This document shows positions 25,107 through 33,949 of a stretch of DNA of 34,447 nt, in pieces. The stretch is from the NCBI RefSeq assembly GCF_000278235.1, contig NZ_JH725037.1, positions 727,942 to 762,388 on the forward strand. The letters run 5' to 3'. The notes under the pieces were generated by a model, which saw only the letters and a list, made by a program, of their open reading frames with translations, searched no databases and was not told the DNA's origin. A program made the translations under genes and the position numbers. The DNA comes from Bartonella vinsonii subsp. arupensis OK-94-513 (lineage in GTDB: Bacteria > Pseudomonadota > Alphaproteobacteria > Rhizobiales > Rhizobiaceae). Positions within the stretch are counted from its first letter, which is position 1. Each line of letters opens with the position of its first letter.

Positions 25107-25898
25107 ATGAAAATTGGTTTTTTGGGAACAGGTAAAATCAGCACTTCAATGATTGATGGCTTAATAAAGAGCAATTTTGATGTTCCTTCTCTTATCATTT
25201 CACCGCGCAATGCGCAAAGTGCAGAGCGTCTTTCGCACAAGTATGATAAGGTTATCATTGCTGAAAATAATCAAGCATTGCTGGATATGAGTGATTGTGT
25301 TTTTCTTTGTTTGCCTAACCAAGTTGCTAAAGAAGTCTTAAGTTCTCTTCGATTTCATTCCGAACAGCTTGTTGTTTCTGTACTTGCTATGGCAAAAGCA
25401 GCAGAAGTTGAAGAGTGGATCAACCATAAGGTTTATCGTGCTGTTCCGCTTCCTTTTGTAGCAGAATGTAAAAATTTGACGCCAATTTATCCTGATCATC
25501 CCTTTTTACGTCGTTTATTTGATGCATTGGGGGGCACATTGGTGTTGGATGCAGAAGAGCAGTTTAATCTTTTCATGACTGCTGGTTCACTCATGGGCGT
25601 GTATTTTAATTTTATAGAAACAGCACATCAATGGTTTATAACACAGGGGTTAAAGAAACAGCAATCAGCCGATTTTCTTGCTATGATGTTTGGGAACCTT
25701 ACGGATGAAATGCGTAGAATTACAGAAATAGATGGTCCTTCCTCTCTTGATTTTGCATTGCTTGAGAAAGAGTTTTCAACAAAAGGAGGTACGAATGAAC
25801 TTTTATCGAACTGTTTTTCTCGCCAAGGGGGAAGGGACGCCTTAATAACAGCTCTTGAGACCACTTTACAAAAAATGAATGCTTCATTTTCCCATTAA
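25107..25898 (+). CDS. Pyrroline-5-carboxylate reductase-like protein
   Basis: The protein has 263 residues. It has an N-terminal Rossmann fold, MKIGFLGTGKISTSMIDGL, then CVFLCLPNQVAKEVL, and VYRAVPLPFVA where ProC has the proline-anchored loop. The C-terminal dimer domain contains EFSTKGGTNELLSNCF, corresponding to the V-x-SPGGTT signature of ProC but altered (STKGGTN). ProC makes proline from pyrroline-5-carboxylate with NAD(P)H. The changed signature means another imine or ketone reductase of the family is possible. The start has AAAGGA upstream. Confidence 0.78.
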   Translation: MKIGFLGTGKISTSMIDGLIKSNFDVPSLIISPRNAQSAERLSHKYDKVIIAENNQALLDMSDCVFLCLPNQVAKEVLSSLRFHSEQLVVSVLAMAKAAEVEEWINHKVYRAVPLPFVAECKNLTPIYPDHPFLRRLFDALGGTLVLDAEEQFNLFMTAGSLMGVYFNFIETAHQWFITQGLKKQQSADFLAMMFGNLTDEMRRITEIDGPSSLDFALLEKEFSTKGGTNELLSNCFSRQGGRDALITALETTLQKMNASFSH

Positions 25899-26343
25899 AA
25901 TGTTGGTTCCATATTTTTTGATCTCAATGAAAGAGGTATTAGGGCAGTTTGTTTAGAGTGTGAATATCTACCAAATTATCTGCTATAGACATTTTAAAAG
26001 AAAGCAGATTGATTTTCAGGATTTATTCTCTAGTCGTCAGTTGATTTATAAAAATAATGCATTGGATAAAGTAAGTTTGTGAATAAGCAGCGTAATGTTG
26101 GTATGCTGTGCTTCATAAAAAAGAAATAGTGGGGAGAGGCGGTAGTTTGCGTCTTTAGAGCAGAATAGTGAAAATATCTTCGTCATTACCTTTTTGTGGC
26201 AGTGATGATAGAACTTGTTTTATAGAGTGAAAAAGTGCGCGCATTGAAAGACACAGAAGAAGTTCTGAACAGAAGAAGTTCTGATTTGAAAAATACTCTC
26301 GTTGATTGAGGTTTTGTACACTCTCATTAATGCGGAATGATGA
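25899..26343. other. Gap between convergent genes, with a short tandem repeat
   Basis: No gene is seen. The only structure is the repeat at 26254-26285. No strong terminator is found for either flanking gene. Confidence 0.5.
26254..26285. repeat. Tandem 16-bp direct repeat, two copies
   Basis: cagaagaagttctgaa is followed directly by cagaagaagttctgat; the copies differ in the last base only. Confidence 0.8.
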
Positions 26344-28005
26344 TCACATATTCAAATACAAGGGGCCCTCACTGCCTTGTGGACAGGTCCAATTAATATT
26401 TTGGTTGGGATCTTTGATATCGCATGTTTTACAGTGTATACAGTTTGAAGCGTTAATAACATAGGTTGGCTGATCATGGTGGTTTAGCCATTCATAGACA
26501 GCGACAGGGCAATAGCGGGCGGAAGGTCCTGCATAAATTGCATATTCAGAGTCTTTTTGTTTTTCTAATGAAGATATTTTTAAATGGCATGGTTGATTTT
26601 CTTCATGGTGCGTATTGGAAAGCGCAACACTGGAAAGGCGATCAAAGGTGACAATGCCATCGGGTTTTGGATAAGCAATGGGGTTAAATTTTGCTGCTGG
26701 TTCAAGACATGCATAGTCTGCTTTTCCATGGGGGAGTGTTTTAAATAAAGAAAAGCCAAAAAGCTGTTGCCACCATATATCAAAACCAGCAAGTTTAATC
26801 CCATATTTTGTACCATATTTTGCCCAAAGTGGTTTGGCATTACGCACTTTATAAAGATCTTTGCCAATAGGGCCTTTTCGCCAATGTTCTTCTATTTCTT
26901 TGACTTCATCATGGGCGCGTCCTTGTGCAAGAGCTATAGCTATTTTTTCGGCTGCTAATATGCCAGATAAGATGGCATTGTGTGAGCCTTTGATACGAGG
27001 CACATTGACAAAGCCGGCAGAACAACCAATAAGTGCTCCTCCGGGGAAGGTCAGTTTTGGTACAGATTGCCATCCTCCTTCGCTAATAACACGTGCGCCA
27101 TAGGAAAGGCGCTTTGCGCCTTTGAAGATTTCATAGAGTTTGGGATGTGTTTTAAAGCGTTGAAATTCTTCAAAGGGAGAGAGATAAGGATTTTTATAAT
27201 CTAAATGGACAACAAAGCCTACAGAAATTAAATTATTTTCCTGATGATAAAGAAAACCTCCACCGCCGGTGTTATCGTCTAAGGGCCATCCAGCGAAATG
27301 TTGAACTAAACCAGATTTATGTTTTTGGGGATCAATTTCCCAGAGCTCTTTGAATCCGAGACCAAATTTTTGTGGTTCACGGTTGTTACTAAGATCAAAT
27401 TTCTTGATGAGTTGTTTGGCAATAGAACCACGAGCTCCTTCCGCAATGAGAATATATTTTGCTAATAAAGCCATGCCAGGCATATAATTTTTTCCGAGAG
27501 TTCCATCTTTGTTAATACCCATATCACCCGTAAGAACACCGATGATGGCTCCCTTATCGTTTTGAATGGTCTCTGAGATAGCAAAACCAGGATAAATTTC
27601 TACACCAAGCGCTTCGGCTTTTTTACTGAGCCAACGGCAGACATCACCGAGTGAAACGATATAGCATCCATTATTGGATAAGATTTTTGGGTGAAAAATG
27701 TTGGGAAAAAGTGTAGCATGTTGTGGCTTTAGAAAAAAAAATTGATCGCTGGTGACAGGTGTTTTAAAGGGATGGTCGTGTTCATTTCGCCATTCTGGCA
27801 AGAGTGTATCAATGCCAATGGGATCAACAACTGCACCTGACAGAATGTGTGCACCAACTTCAGCCCCTTTTTCAACGATTGTCACAGAAAGTTCAGGATT
27901 AATCTGTTTGAGACGAATTGCTGCAGAAAGTCCTGCGGGGCCCGCTCCGACAATTACGATGTCAAATTCCATACTCTCACGTTGCTGATGCAAAGATGCA
28001 TTCAT
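26344..28005 (-). CDS. Electron transfer flavoprotein-ubiquinone oxidoreductase
   Basis: The protein has 553 residues. The FAD-binding start reads FDIVIVGAGPAGLSAAIRL, followed by ILSGAVVDPIGIDTLLPEW. A ubiquinone and membrane-facing region occupies the middle. The C-terminal 4Fe-4S domain has Cys522-x2-Cys525-x2-Cys528-x12-Cys541 (NASNCIHCKTCDIKDP, TCPQG). It takes electrons from reduced ETF and passes them to ubiquinone at the inner membrane. It starts three bases after the etfA stop, so it belongs to the etfB-etfA transcript. The ATG at 27972 (MEFDIVIVGAG) is a possible alternative start, with GAGAG nearby. Confidence 0.95.
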   Translation of the reverse strand: MNASLHQQRESMEFDIVIVGAGPAGLSAAIRLKQINPELSVTIVEKGAEVGAHILSGAVVDPIGIDTLLPEWRNEHDHPFKTPVTSDQFFFLKPQHATLFPNIFHPKILSNNGCYIVSLGDVCRWLSKKAEALGVEIYPGFAISETIQNDKGAIIGVLTGDMGINKDGTLGKNYMPGMALLAKYILIAEGARGSIAKQLIKKFDLSNNREPQKFGLGFKELWEIDPQKHKSGLVQHFAGWPLDDNTGGGGFLYHQENNLISVGFVVHLDYKNPYLSPFEEFQRFKTHPKLYEIFKGAKRLSYGARVISEGGWQSVPKLTFPGGALIGCSAGFVNVPRIKGSHNAILSGILAAEKIAIALAQGRAHDEVKEIEEHWRKGPIGKDLYKVRNAKPLWAKYGTKYGIKLAGFDIWWQQLFGFSLFKTLPHGKADYACLEPAAKFNPIAYPKPDGIVTFDRLSSVALSNTHHEENQPCHLKISSLEKQKDSEYAIYAGPSARYCPVAVYEWLNHHDQPTYVINASNCIHCKTCDIKDPNQNINWTCPQGSEGPLYLNM

Positions 28006-28008
28006 AGT

Positions 28009-28932
28009 TTATAAAGCTTTCTCCAGCTCAGGAATAATGTGGTGAAGATCGCCTACAAGGGCATAGTCAGCAATTTGCATGATGGGGGCTTCTGCATCTT
28101 TATTAATGGCTACAATAATTTGTGCATCCATTATACCGGCTAAATGCTGGATTGCGCCGGAAATGCCGACAGCGATGTAAAGTTCAGGGGCAACGATTTT
28201 TCCTGTTTGTCCAATTTGCCAATCATTAGGAGCGTAGCCAGCGTCAACTGCTGCGCGGCTGGCACCCAGAGCCGCTTCTAGTTTGTTTGCAAGGGGAAGA
28301 AGGAGTGCCATAAATTGCTCTTGTGAACCAAGACCGCGTCCGCCTGATATAATAACACGTGCTGAAGTAAGATCAGGGCGATTGCTTTTGTTGGTTTCTG
28401 CTTTTACAAAAGAAGAAAGATTGGGATTGGGCGCTGGTGTTATTGGTGTAATGGGAGTAGAATTATTATCGTGAGAAGAGGTTGGTGTGAAAGAGGCTGT
28501 ACGAACTGTTATAACTTTTTGGCGATCATTGGTGCGTATAGTTTCGAGAGCATTGCCTGCATAAATTGGTCGTTTAAAGGTATCGGGTGCAAGAACTGCG
28601 ATAATATCTGAAATTTGCATAAGATCAAGAAGAGCAGCTACACGGGGCATTACATTTTTGCCGATACTGGTAGAGGCGGCCATGATCACATCATAATCTT
28701 TTGCTAATTTGACAATTGTATTTGCCGTAGGTTCCGCCAGTTGATGGGCTAAATAATCCGCTTCAGCGATAAGCACTTGTCGCACACCAGTGAGTTTAGC
28801 ATGTTTTTCGGCAAGTGCTTGGACGTTTGTTCCACAAACCAAAATATCGATTTCGTTATTGATTGCATGAGCAGCAGTGAGTACTTTTGCGGTTTGTTCT
28901 GTATTCTGTTCGGCCAATAAAAGAATTGCCAT
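28009..28932 (-). CDS. etfA: Electron transfer flavoprotein alpha subunit
   Basis: The protein has 307 residues. The N-terminal half starts [18 protein letters not shown]. The C-terminal FAD domain carries [35 protein letters not shown] and the ETF-alpha signature [18 protein letters not shown] low-complexity linker ([19 protein letters not shown]) joins the halves and is longer than in most relatives. With EtfB it receives electrons from acyl-CoA and amino-acid dehydrogenases. It lies between etfB (52 bases upstream) and ETF-QO. Confidence 0.96.
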   Translation of the reverse strand: MAILLLAEQNTEQTAKVLTAAHAINNEIDILVCGTNVQALAEKHAKLTGVRQVLIAEADYLAHQLAEPTANTIVKLAKDYDVIMAASTSIGKNVMPRVAALLDLMQISDIIAVLAPDTFKRPIYAGNALETIRTNDRQKVITVRTASFTPTSSHDNNSTPITPITPAPNPNLSSFVKAETNKSNRPDLTSARVIISGGRGLGSQEQFMALLLPLANKLEAALGASRAAVDAGYAPNDWQIGQTGKIVAPELYIAVGISGAIQHLAGIMDAQIIVAINKDAEAPIMQIADYALVGDLHHIIPELEKAL

Positions 28933-28984
28933 ATCTTTTTACCTTTTTATGCAGTGTTGCTTTTAATCATTTGGTTTTCGAATA

Positions 28985-29731
28985 TTAAATACAATTTGTT
29001 CGTTTTAGCACACTTACAAGTTCTGCTACATGAGCCATTTTAACACCGGGTTGACGGGGTTTTTGTTCTTCAACCCTTAAGGTTGTTAAGCGTGGTTGCG
29101 TATCTATACCAAAATCAGCAAGTGCTTTTTGTTCGATGGGTTTCTTTTTCGCTTTCATGATATTGGGCAGAGAAGTATAACGCGGTTCGTTTAAGCGCAG
29201 ATCAGCAGTCATCACTATAGGAAGGGGGAGGCGAATGGTTTGTGTGCCGTTATCTACTTCGCGGATAACTGTTGCGTGTCCATTTTCTATACTTAAATGC
29301 GAAGCAAAAGTTGCTTGTCCCCAACCAAGAAGAGCTGCTAGCATTTGTCCGGTTTGGTTGTTATCATCATCAATGGCTTGTTTTCCCAAAAAGACCATAT
29401 CTGGTTTCTCTTCATGAACAATAGCTTTAAGAATCTTAGCAATTGCTAAGGATTCAAGTGTTTTTTCCGTTGTTACAAGGATGGCTCGATCAGCTCCCAT
29501 TGCGAGTCCTGTTCTCAAAGTTTCTTGTGCTACTTCTGGTCCAATTGAAACGAGAACAACTTCGGAAATTTTGCCGGATTCTTTTTGGCGGATTGCCTCT
29601 TCCACGGCGATTTCGTCAAAAGGGTTCATAGACATTTTTACGTGAGACAAATCAACGCCTGTGCTATCAGGTTTGACGCGTATTTTGATATTATAATCAA
29701 CAACACGTTTGACAGCGACAATTATCTTCAT
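28985..29731 (-). CDS. etfB: Electron transfer flavoprotein beta subunit
   Basis: The protein has 248 residues, the normal size. It starts [20 protein letters not shown] and has [17 protein letters not shown], the AMP-binding region [10 protein letters not shown] and [17 protein letters not shown]. The frame continues upstream to 29788, but the ATG at 29731 has AGAGGA five bases before it and gives the standard N-terminus. It is the first gene of the etfB-etfA-ETF-QO unit. Confidence 0.96.
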   Translation of the reverse strand: MKIIVAVKRVVDYNIKIRVKPDSTGVDLSHVKMSMNPFDEIAVEEAIRQKESGKISEVVLVSIGPEVAQETLRTGLAMGADRAILVTTEKTLESLAIAKILKAIVHEEKPDMVFLGKQAIDDDNNQTGQMLAALLGWGQATFASHLSIENGHATVIREVDNGTQTIRLPLPIVMTADLRLNEPRYTSLPNIMKAKKKPIEQKALADFGIDTQPRLTTLRVEEQKPRQPGVKMAHVAELVSVLKRTNCI

Positions 29732-29736
29732 GATGA

Positions 29737-29742
29737 TCCTCT
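29737..29742 (-). promoter_or_regulatory. Ribosome binding site that fixes the etfB start
   Basis: AGAGGA on the minus strand lies five bases before the ATG at 29731. Confidence 0.75.
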
Positions 29743-29788
29743 TTGTTTTTTTGATTACAACTTTATAGTAATCTTCACAAGAAACCAA

Positions 29789-30318
29789 ATCGTTTAGAAT
29801 TGAATTTCATTTATCATTGATTTTCCCATTATATAAGCTTTCTTGCATCTTTTTATATCCTTTTCTCAATGGTACGCGTTTCTCATTTTGTTTTTTGTGC
29901 ACTTTAAATAATTGTCACCTTTGCTTGAATAAAAAGAAAAAACAATATGCTTTTATTTCAAATAAATGCGTTGGTCATAGTTTATAAAACAGTTTTAAAA
30001 GAACTTAAAATAAAAGCGATAAAAAATGGTATTCGAAGAGTAAAATGAGAAGAACCTTTTTTCGTTCCGTATATACAGTTTGTAAGAGGATAAAGAGTCT
30101 TTTACGTTATGACAAAAGGGTAAAAAAGCCAAAGAGAGGAATGATTTTTCTGTTTAGACTTTGAGAAGAGTAAAATCAAATATGGTTTATTTGAATATTT
30201 TTGGAAGTCTTAAAGCTCTATTTACTAAAATAGAGCACATTTCTCTATCATTTGTGCGATTCTTTGCAGAAAAATTAAGGAAGCGTAGCATTTGTAAAGA
30301 CAATGAGGGATAGCGTTT
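29789..30318. other. Divergent AT-rich gap before the unknown tail-anchored gene
   Basis: No gene is supported; the minus frame at 30187-30387 overlaps the next gene's start. Promoters for etfB and for the gene at 30319 should lie here, but none stands out. Confidence 0.5.
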
Positions 30319-31137
30319 TTGAATACAAAGAGTCATACTATAAAGCAGGTTAAGCATGATAAACCTTCTTTTTTTGTTGTGGAACAAAATGAGAGGATGG
30401 ACACGTCTACGGAAGTAACGATGTCGGACATTGCTAAAAAATTACGCTCTGTTTATGCACAAATGCAAATGAAGCACTCTCCTCGTCATTCGATATCGCA
30501 AAGTCCTGTGGAAGAGCGTTTTAAATCTTACTTGGATGATATTAGTCGGGCGATTTTGGCTGAGTATTCTATGCGCCGTCAAAAAGAAAAAAAGCTTTTT
30601 GAGTGTTTAGACCAGATTAAAATGCTTGTTCAGGGGTTGCAGAGTGAAAAGAAGATCTTAGAAGAAGCAGTGATAACACGGCGTATGTCTCGTTCAAAAT
30701 CACCTGATTCTGTTGTGCAGCACCTTGCTCATATGGCATGTGAAGAAAATAAAGAACGCTCATTGCTTCAAGAGGAAGCAAGTTTTTCTGGCAAAAACAT
30801 CATAACTCCAAGCCAAAAAAATGTTGAAAATATCTTGCAACAGGGGAATAAAAGTTCTTTACCAAGTGATGCTACGAAGCTTTCTTCAAAGGAGATTGTG
30901 AAGTTTGTGGAGCATTCTGCAAGAGAAGAAAGATGCTCTGATGTTCAAGAATCTGGTCGTTGCATTGAGAGTGAATCGTTTTCTTCCTTAAAGGTAGGGA
31001 CTCAGAAGCATGTCTCTTTTTTACGTTTTTTTGTAAAAAAAATGCTTCCTTGTTTTTTAGTCATTGCATTTATAGCAACGATAACGGTATGCTTTTATGA
31101 CTTTTTAAGAGGAGCTCTTTTAAATTTTACGATTTAG
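30319..31137 (+). CDS. Unknown protein with coiled coil and C-terminal membrane anchor
   Basis: Up to 272 residues; no family is recognised. The region around residues 35-120 (MSDIAKKLRSVYAQMQMKHS to KKILEEAVI) is charged and helical with a likely coiled coil. The middle is Ser/Glu/Lys-rich and probably disordered. Near the C-terminus a basic SFLRFFVKK precedes a single hydrophobic helix (CFLVIAFIATITVCFYDFL). This suggests a cytoplasmic protein anchored at its tail in the inner membrane. The start is uncertain. TTG at 30319 has GAGGGA eight bases before it; ATG at 30421 (MSDIAKKLR) has GGAAG at a good distance; ATG 30397 has GAGAGG directly against it. It stands alone between the etf unit and the TauE gene. 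Confidence 0.65.
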   Translation: MNTKSHTIKQVKHDKPSFFVVEQNERMDTSTEVTMSDIAKKLRSVYAQMQMKHSPRHSISQSPVEERFKSYLDDISRAILAEYSMRRQKEKKLFECLDQIKMLVQGLQSEKKILEEAVITRRMSRSKSPDSVVQHLAHMACEENKERSLLQEEASFSGKNIITPSQKNVENILQQGNKSSLPSDATKLSSKEIVKFVEHSAREERCSDVQESGRCIESESFSSLKVGTQKHVSFLRFFVKKMLPCFLVIAFIATITVCFYDFLRGALLNFTI

Positions 31138-31304
31138 TAGGGGAATTGATGTGAGATGTTTTGCACACATCATTTTGCAAAAGCATGGATGGCATCTAAA
31201 ATTACCTTTTAAAATATGTGACAAAGAGTGTTGAGGTAGAAAGATTATTGGAGAGGGGATCTCGAATTATCTAAAAACCTTAAATGATCTTGAAGGTTCT
31301 ATAA

Positions 31305-32225
31305 GTGAGTATTTATTTACCAATTGCTGAAATGTCACTCAATATGCTGATCTTGATTGGTATGGGGGTGGTTGCTGGTTTTTTTTCAGGTCTTTTTGGC
31401 ATTGGGGGCGGTTTTCTCATCACGCCTTTATTGATTTTCTATAATATTCCTCCTGCTATTGCTGTGGGAACAGGAGCCAACCAGATGATTGCATCATCTG
31501 TGACAGGGGCGATTACACATTTTAGAAGGCGCACTCTTGATATCAAGCTTGGTCTTCTTTTAGCGATGGGAGGGGGAATAGGCTCTGTCATCGGTATACA
31601 GATTTTTTCTGTTCTGAAAAAACTGGGACAATTAGATCTCATGATTTCGCTTCTTTATGTGATTCTTCTAGGAAGCGTAGGAAGTTTGATGATTATTGAA
31701 AGTTGGTGCGATATGTTGCGCCAGCGCAAGACACCAAAAGTCAATATTCGTCTTGCTAGGAGGCATAACTGGATTCATCGCTTGCCTTTCAAAATGCGTT
31801 TTCGCACATCAATGATATATGTCAGCATTATTCCAGTTTTAGGGATTGGTCTTATTGTTGGGTTATTGTCTTCTATTATGGGAATTGGCGGGGGATTCTT
31901 TATGATACCAGCGTTGATTTACCTTTTGCGTGTTCCAACCAGTGTGGTGATTGGAACTTCACTTTTTCAGATTACATTTGTGTCCTCTTTCACGACCGTT
32001 TTACAAAGTGTGAGTAATCAGTCAGTTGATATTGTTTTGGCTTTTTTGCTGATGCTTGGAGGAAGTATTGGGGCACAATATGGAACAAGGGCTGGACGCA
32101 AGTTGAAGGCTGAACAATTGCGTATGGCACTTGCATTCTTGGTATTGGTTGTCTGTATGCGTCTTGCTTTTCAATTATTTGTACGCCCCGATAATCTTTT
32201 CTCTCTGGATATTCTTATGAGATAA
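31305..32225 (+). CDS. TauE/SafE-family membrane transporter
   Basis: The protein has 306 residues with seven to eight hydrophobic segments. The two halves are related: GFFSGLFGIGGGFLITPLLI (about 27-46) and GLLSSIMGIGGGFFMIPALI (about 188-207) carry the same G-IGGGF motif, as in all TauE/SafE (DUF81) proteins. Members export sulfite or organosulfur anions; the substrate here is unknown. The GTG start at 31305 has GAAGG upstream. The stop lies two bases before the next gene, so the two are cotranscribed and probably work together. Confidence 0.92.
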   Translation: MSIYLPIAEMSLNMLILIGMGVVAGFFSGLFGIGGGFLITPLLIFYNIPPAIAVGTGANQMIASSVTGAITHFRRRTLDIKLGLLLAMGGGIGSVIGIQIFSVLKKLGQLDLMISLLYVILLGSVGSLMIIESWCDMLRQRKTPKVNIRLARRHNWIHRLPFKMRFRTSMIYVSIIPVLGIGLIVGLLSSIMGIGGGFFMIPALIYLLRVPTSVVIGTSLFQITFVSSFTTVLQSVSNQSVDIVLAFLLMLGGSIGAQYGTRAGRKLKAEQLRMALAFLVLVVCMRLAFQLFVRPDNLFSLDILMR

Positions 32226-32227
32226 AA

Positions 32228-33037
32228 ATGGGTAGATTATTTTCTTTATGCATTTTTACTGGTTGTTTTTTTGTGGTCCCTTTTTCTACGTGGGCAAATG
32301 TTGGGGCAAAAGCGGCATTTGTTGATCAAGTTGATCACGAAACTATCCAGATTATCGTAACAACCAAAACGATTACGGTTGATGCACATTTTGATGGTCG
32401 TGATCTTTATATTGCTGGTGTTTTGGAAAATGTCGATCCATTATATTCTCAGCAGAACCGTTATGATGTTGTTGTCAGCCTAGAGGGGCCGTCTCGGCCG
32501 ATGGTTATGCGGGAAAAGAAGCGGAATGCGGGTGTTTGGGTTAACGCAGATTCCCTCACTTTTAAAAATGTGCCTCTCTTTTATTCTATGGTCACAACGC
32601 GTGAGATTGATGAGATTACTAGCGTTGAAGATTACAAACGCTTAGGGCTAGGATTATCCTATTTGTTGTTGCAGACAGATGAACAGGATTTTGGGAAAAT
32701 ACAAACTTTTCGTGATGAACTTATAAAATTGCAAAAGGCCAAAAATCTTTATCATGAAGAAGCGGGAGGTGTTCGTTTTGGTTCCGGTGCACTTTTTACA
32801 GCACATTTTCGTTTGCCGGCAAATACGCCTGTTGGACATTATCAGGTTCGTGCTTATCTTTTTCGCGATGGGCAGTTTATTGATCATGCAGCCACCACTC
32901 TTGAAATCGTTAAAGCACATATTGCTTATACCATTTTTCACGCCGCCCACAAATATAGTTTTTTATATGGTATTGTTGCGGTGATTGTAGCTGTTAGCAC
33001 AGGTTTTTTATGTCGTTTGATTTTTCGAAAAGACTAG
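32228..33037 (+). CDS. TIGR02186-family membrane-anchored periplasmic protein
   Basis: The protein has 269 residues. A signal peptide (LFSLCIFTGCFFVVPFSTWA) is followed by a periplasmic beta-rich domain beginning QIIVTTKTITVDAHFDGRDL, with VVSLEGPSRPMVMREKKRNA and TPVGHYQVRAYLFRDGQFID. A C-terminal helix (SFLYGIVAVIVAVSTGFLC) anchors it, with a basic RKD end inside. This is the architecture of the alphaproteobacterial TIGR02186 family, which nearly always accompanies a TauE/SafE transporter. The spacing of two bases to that gene points to a functional pair. The molecular role is unknown. Confidence 0.88.
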   Translation: MGRLFSLCIFTGCFFVVPFSTWANVGAKAAFVDQVDHETIQIIVTTKTITVDAHFDGRDLYIAGVLENVDPLYSQQNRYDVVVSLEGPSRPMVMREKKRNAGVWVNADSLTFKNVPLFYSMVTTREIDEITSVEDYKRLGLGLSYLLLQTDEQDFGKIQTFRDELIKLQKAKNLYHEEAGGVRFGSGALFTAHFRLPANTPVGHYQVRAYLFRDGQFIDHAATTLEIVKAHIAYTIFHAAHKYSFLYGIVAVIVAVSTGFLCRLIFRKD

Positions 33038-33059
33038 AAAAAGGTAAAAGCAAAAGTAT

Positions 33060-33323
33060 TTATTTTTTATGAAAAATGCGTAAAAGAAGAAAAATAGGTA
33101 CAACAATGATGGCTCCCATCATGGTCATGTGGAAAAAGTTTGTAAGAGTTATAAATCCTGTTTCCCATAGAGATCTAAAAAATTCTGTTATTGTTCGCAT
33201 AAGACTTCGAGGGGTCCATCCGAGAAAATTCAGTACAATACCAACAAGAAGTGAAATGGTGAGCAGCTTTATAGCTACACGTCCTAATGTTCCTCCAAGA
33301 AATGTGTGAAAAGAATTGGACAT
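33060..33323 (-). CDS. Small membrane protein, DUF6460-like
   Basis: The protein has 87 residues with two hydrophobic segments (VAIKLLTISLLVGIVLNFLG and MTMMGAIIVVPIFLLLRIF) separated by an amphipathic stretch WTPRSLMRTITEFFRSLW. The N-terminus (SFHTFLGGTLGRVAIKLL) resembles the Rhizobiales DUF6460 family as I remember it. AAGGA lies just before the ATG at 33323. It is convergent with the TIGR02186 gene, with 22 bases between the stops. Confidence 0.75.
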   Translation of the reverse strand: MSNSFHTFLGGTLGRVAIKLLTISLLVGIVLNFLGWTPRSLMRTITEFFRSLWETGFITLTNFFHMTMMGAIIVVPIFLLLRIFHKK

Positions 33324-33401
33324 ATTTTTCCTTTTGTTTATTTGGATATATCTTTAAAATATACTGCGTATTTGTTGCATCATATAATGGTATTGTCATC
33401 C

Positions 33402-33533
33402 TCAATAAGGAATATTTTTTCTGTTTCTTCTTACTTTCTTTTCGAGCTCGCCGCCTTTTAATACTGGTGTAACCTCTCTGCTGGTTTCTGAAACACGTTC
33501 GTGTTCTGTTGGCATTTTTCGAGATATTTTCAT
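33402..33533 (-). CDS. Small basic protein, 43 residues, unknown
   Basis: An ATG at 33533 opens a 43-codon frame: MKISRKMPTEHERVSETSRE, then VTPVLKGGELEKKVRRNRKN and IPY. The product is hydrophilic with a basic, helical C-terminal half. AAGGA is placed five bases before the ATG, much better than chance open frames in this window. The stop is 78 bases before the DUF6460-like gene, on the same strand, so the two may share a transcript. No family is recognised. Confidence 0.55.
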   Translation of the reverse strand: MKISRKMPTEHERVSETSREVTPVLKGGELEKKVRRNRKNIPY

Positions 33534-33949
33534 AGTATTCCTTTTTATTAACTTTATGGATATTCTTTAATTTCTATAAATTCGCAAGATAATTTCGTAA
33601 TATTTCGACATTTTACATGATGGTGGAATTTTTTATTGCGTCGAATATTCTATAATGGATTAATATGTTGTGTATAGAACGTAATTTCAAGACATTCTCT
33701 TTTATAAAGAGATTATTCCCCTTGATTAAGTTATATTTATATTATTAATATTGAATATTTCAATCTCTGTGAATTAAAAAAAAGTTACAATAAATCTAAC
33801 AGAATTGAATTTTTCTGGAAGAGTGGGGGGAATGTATTGTTAAAAAAGTTTATTTATGTGCGAGTGTGGGGGAGAAATTAGGTTACTACCTGCTTATACT
33901 TCAAATCACACTCATTTTTTCCTTAAAATGATGTGTGTGGTGAAGGTTA
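33534..33949. other. AT-rich gap with a terminator-like hairpin
   Basis: No gene is seen. CACACTCATTTT (33908-33919) and AAAATGATGTGTG (33926-33938) form an imperfect hairpin with one bulged base. Further left a short CTCTTTTATAAAGAG palindrome lies near 33698-33712. Confidence 0.4.
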
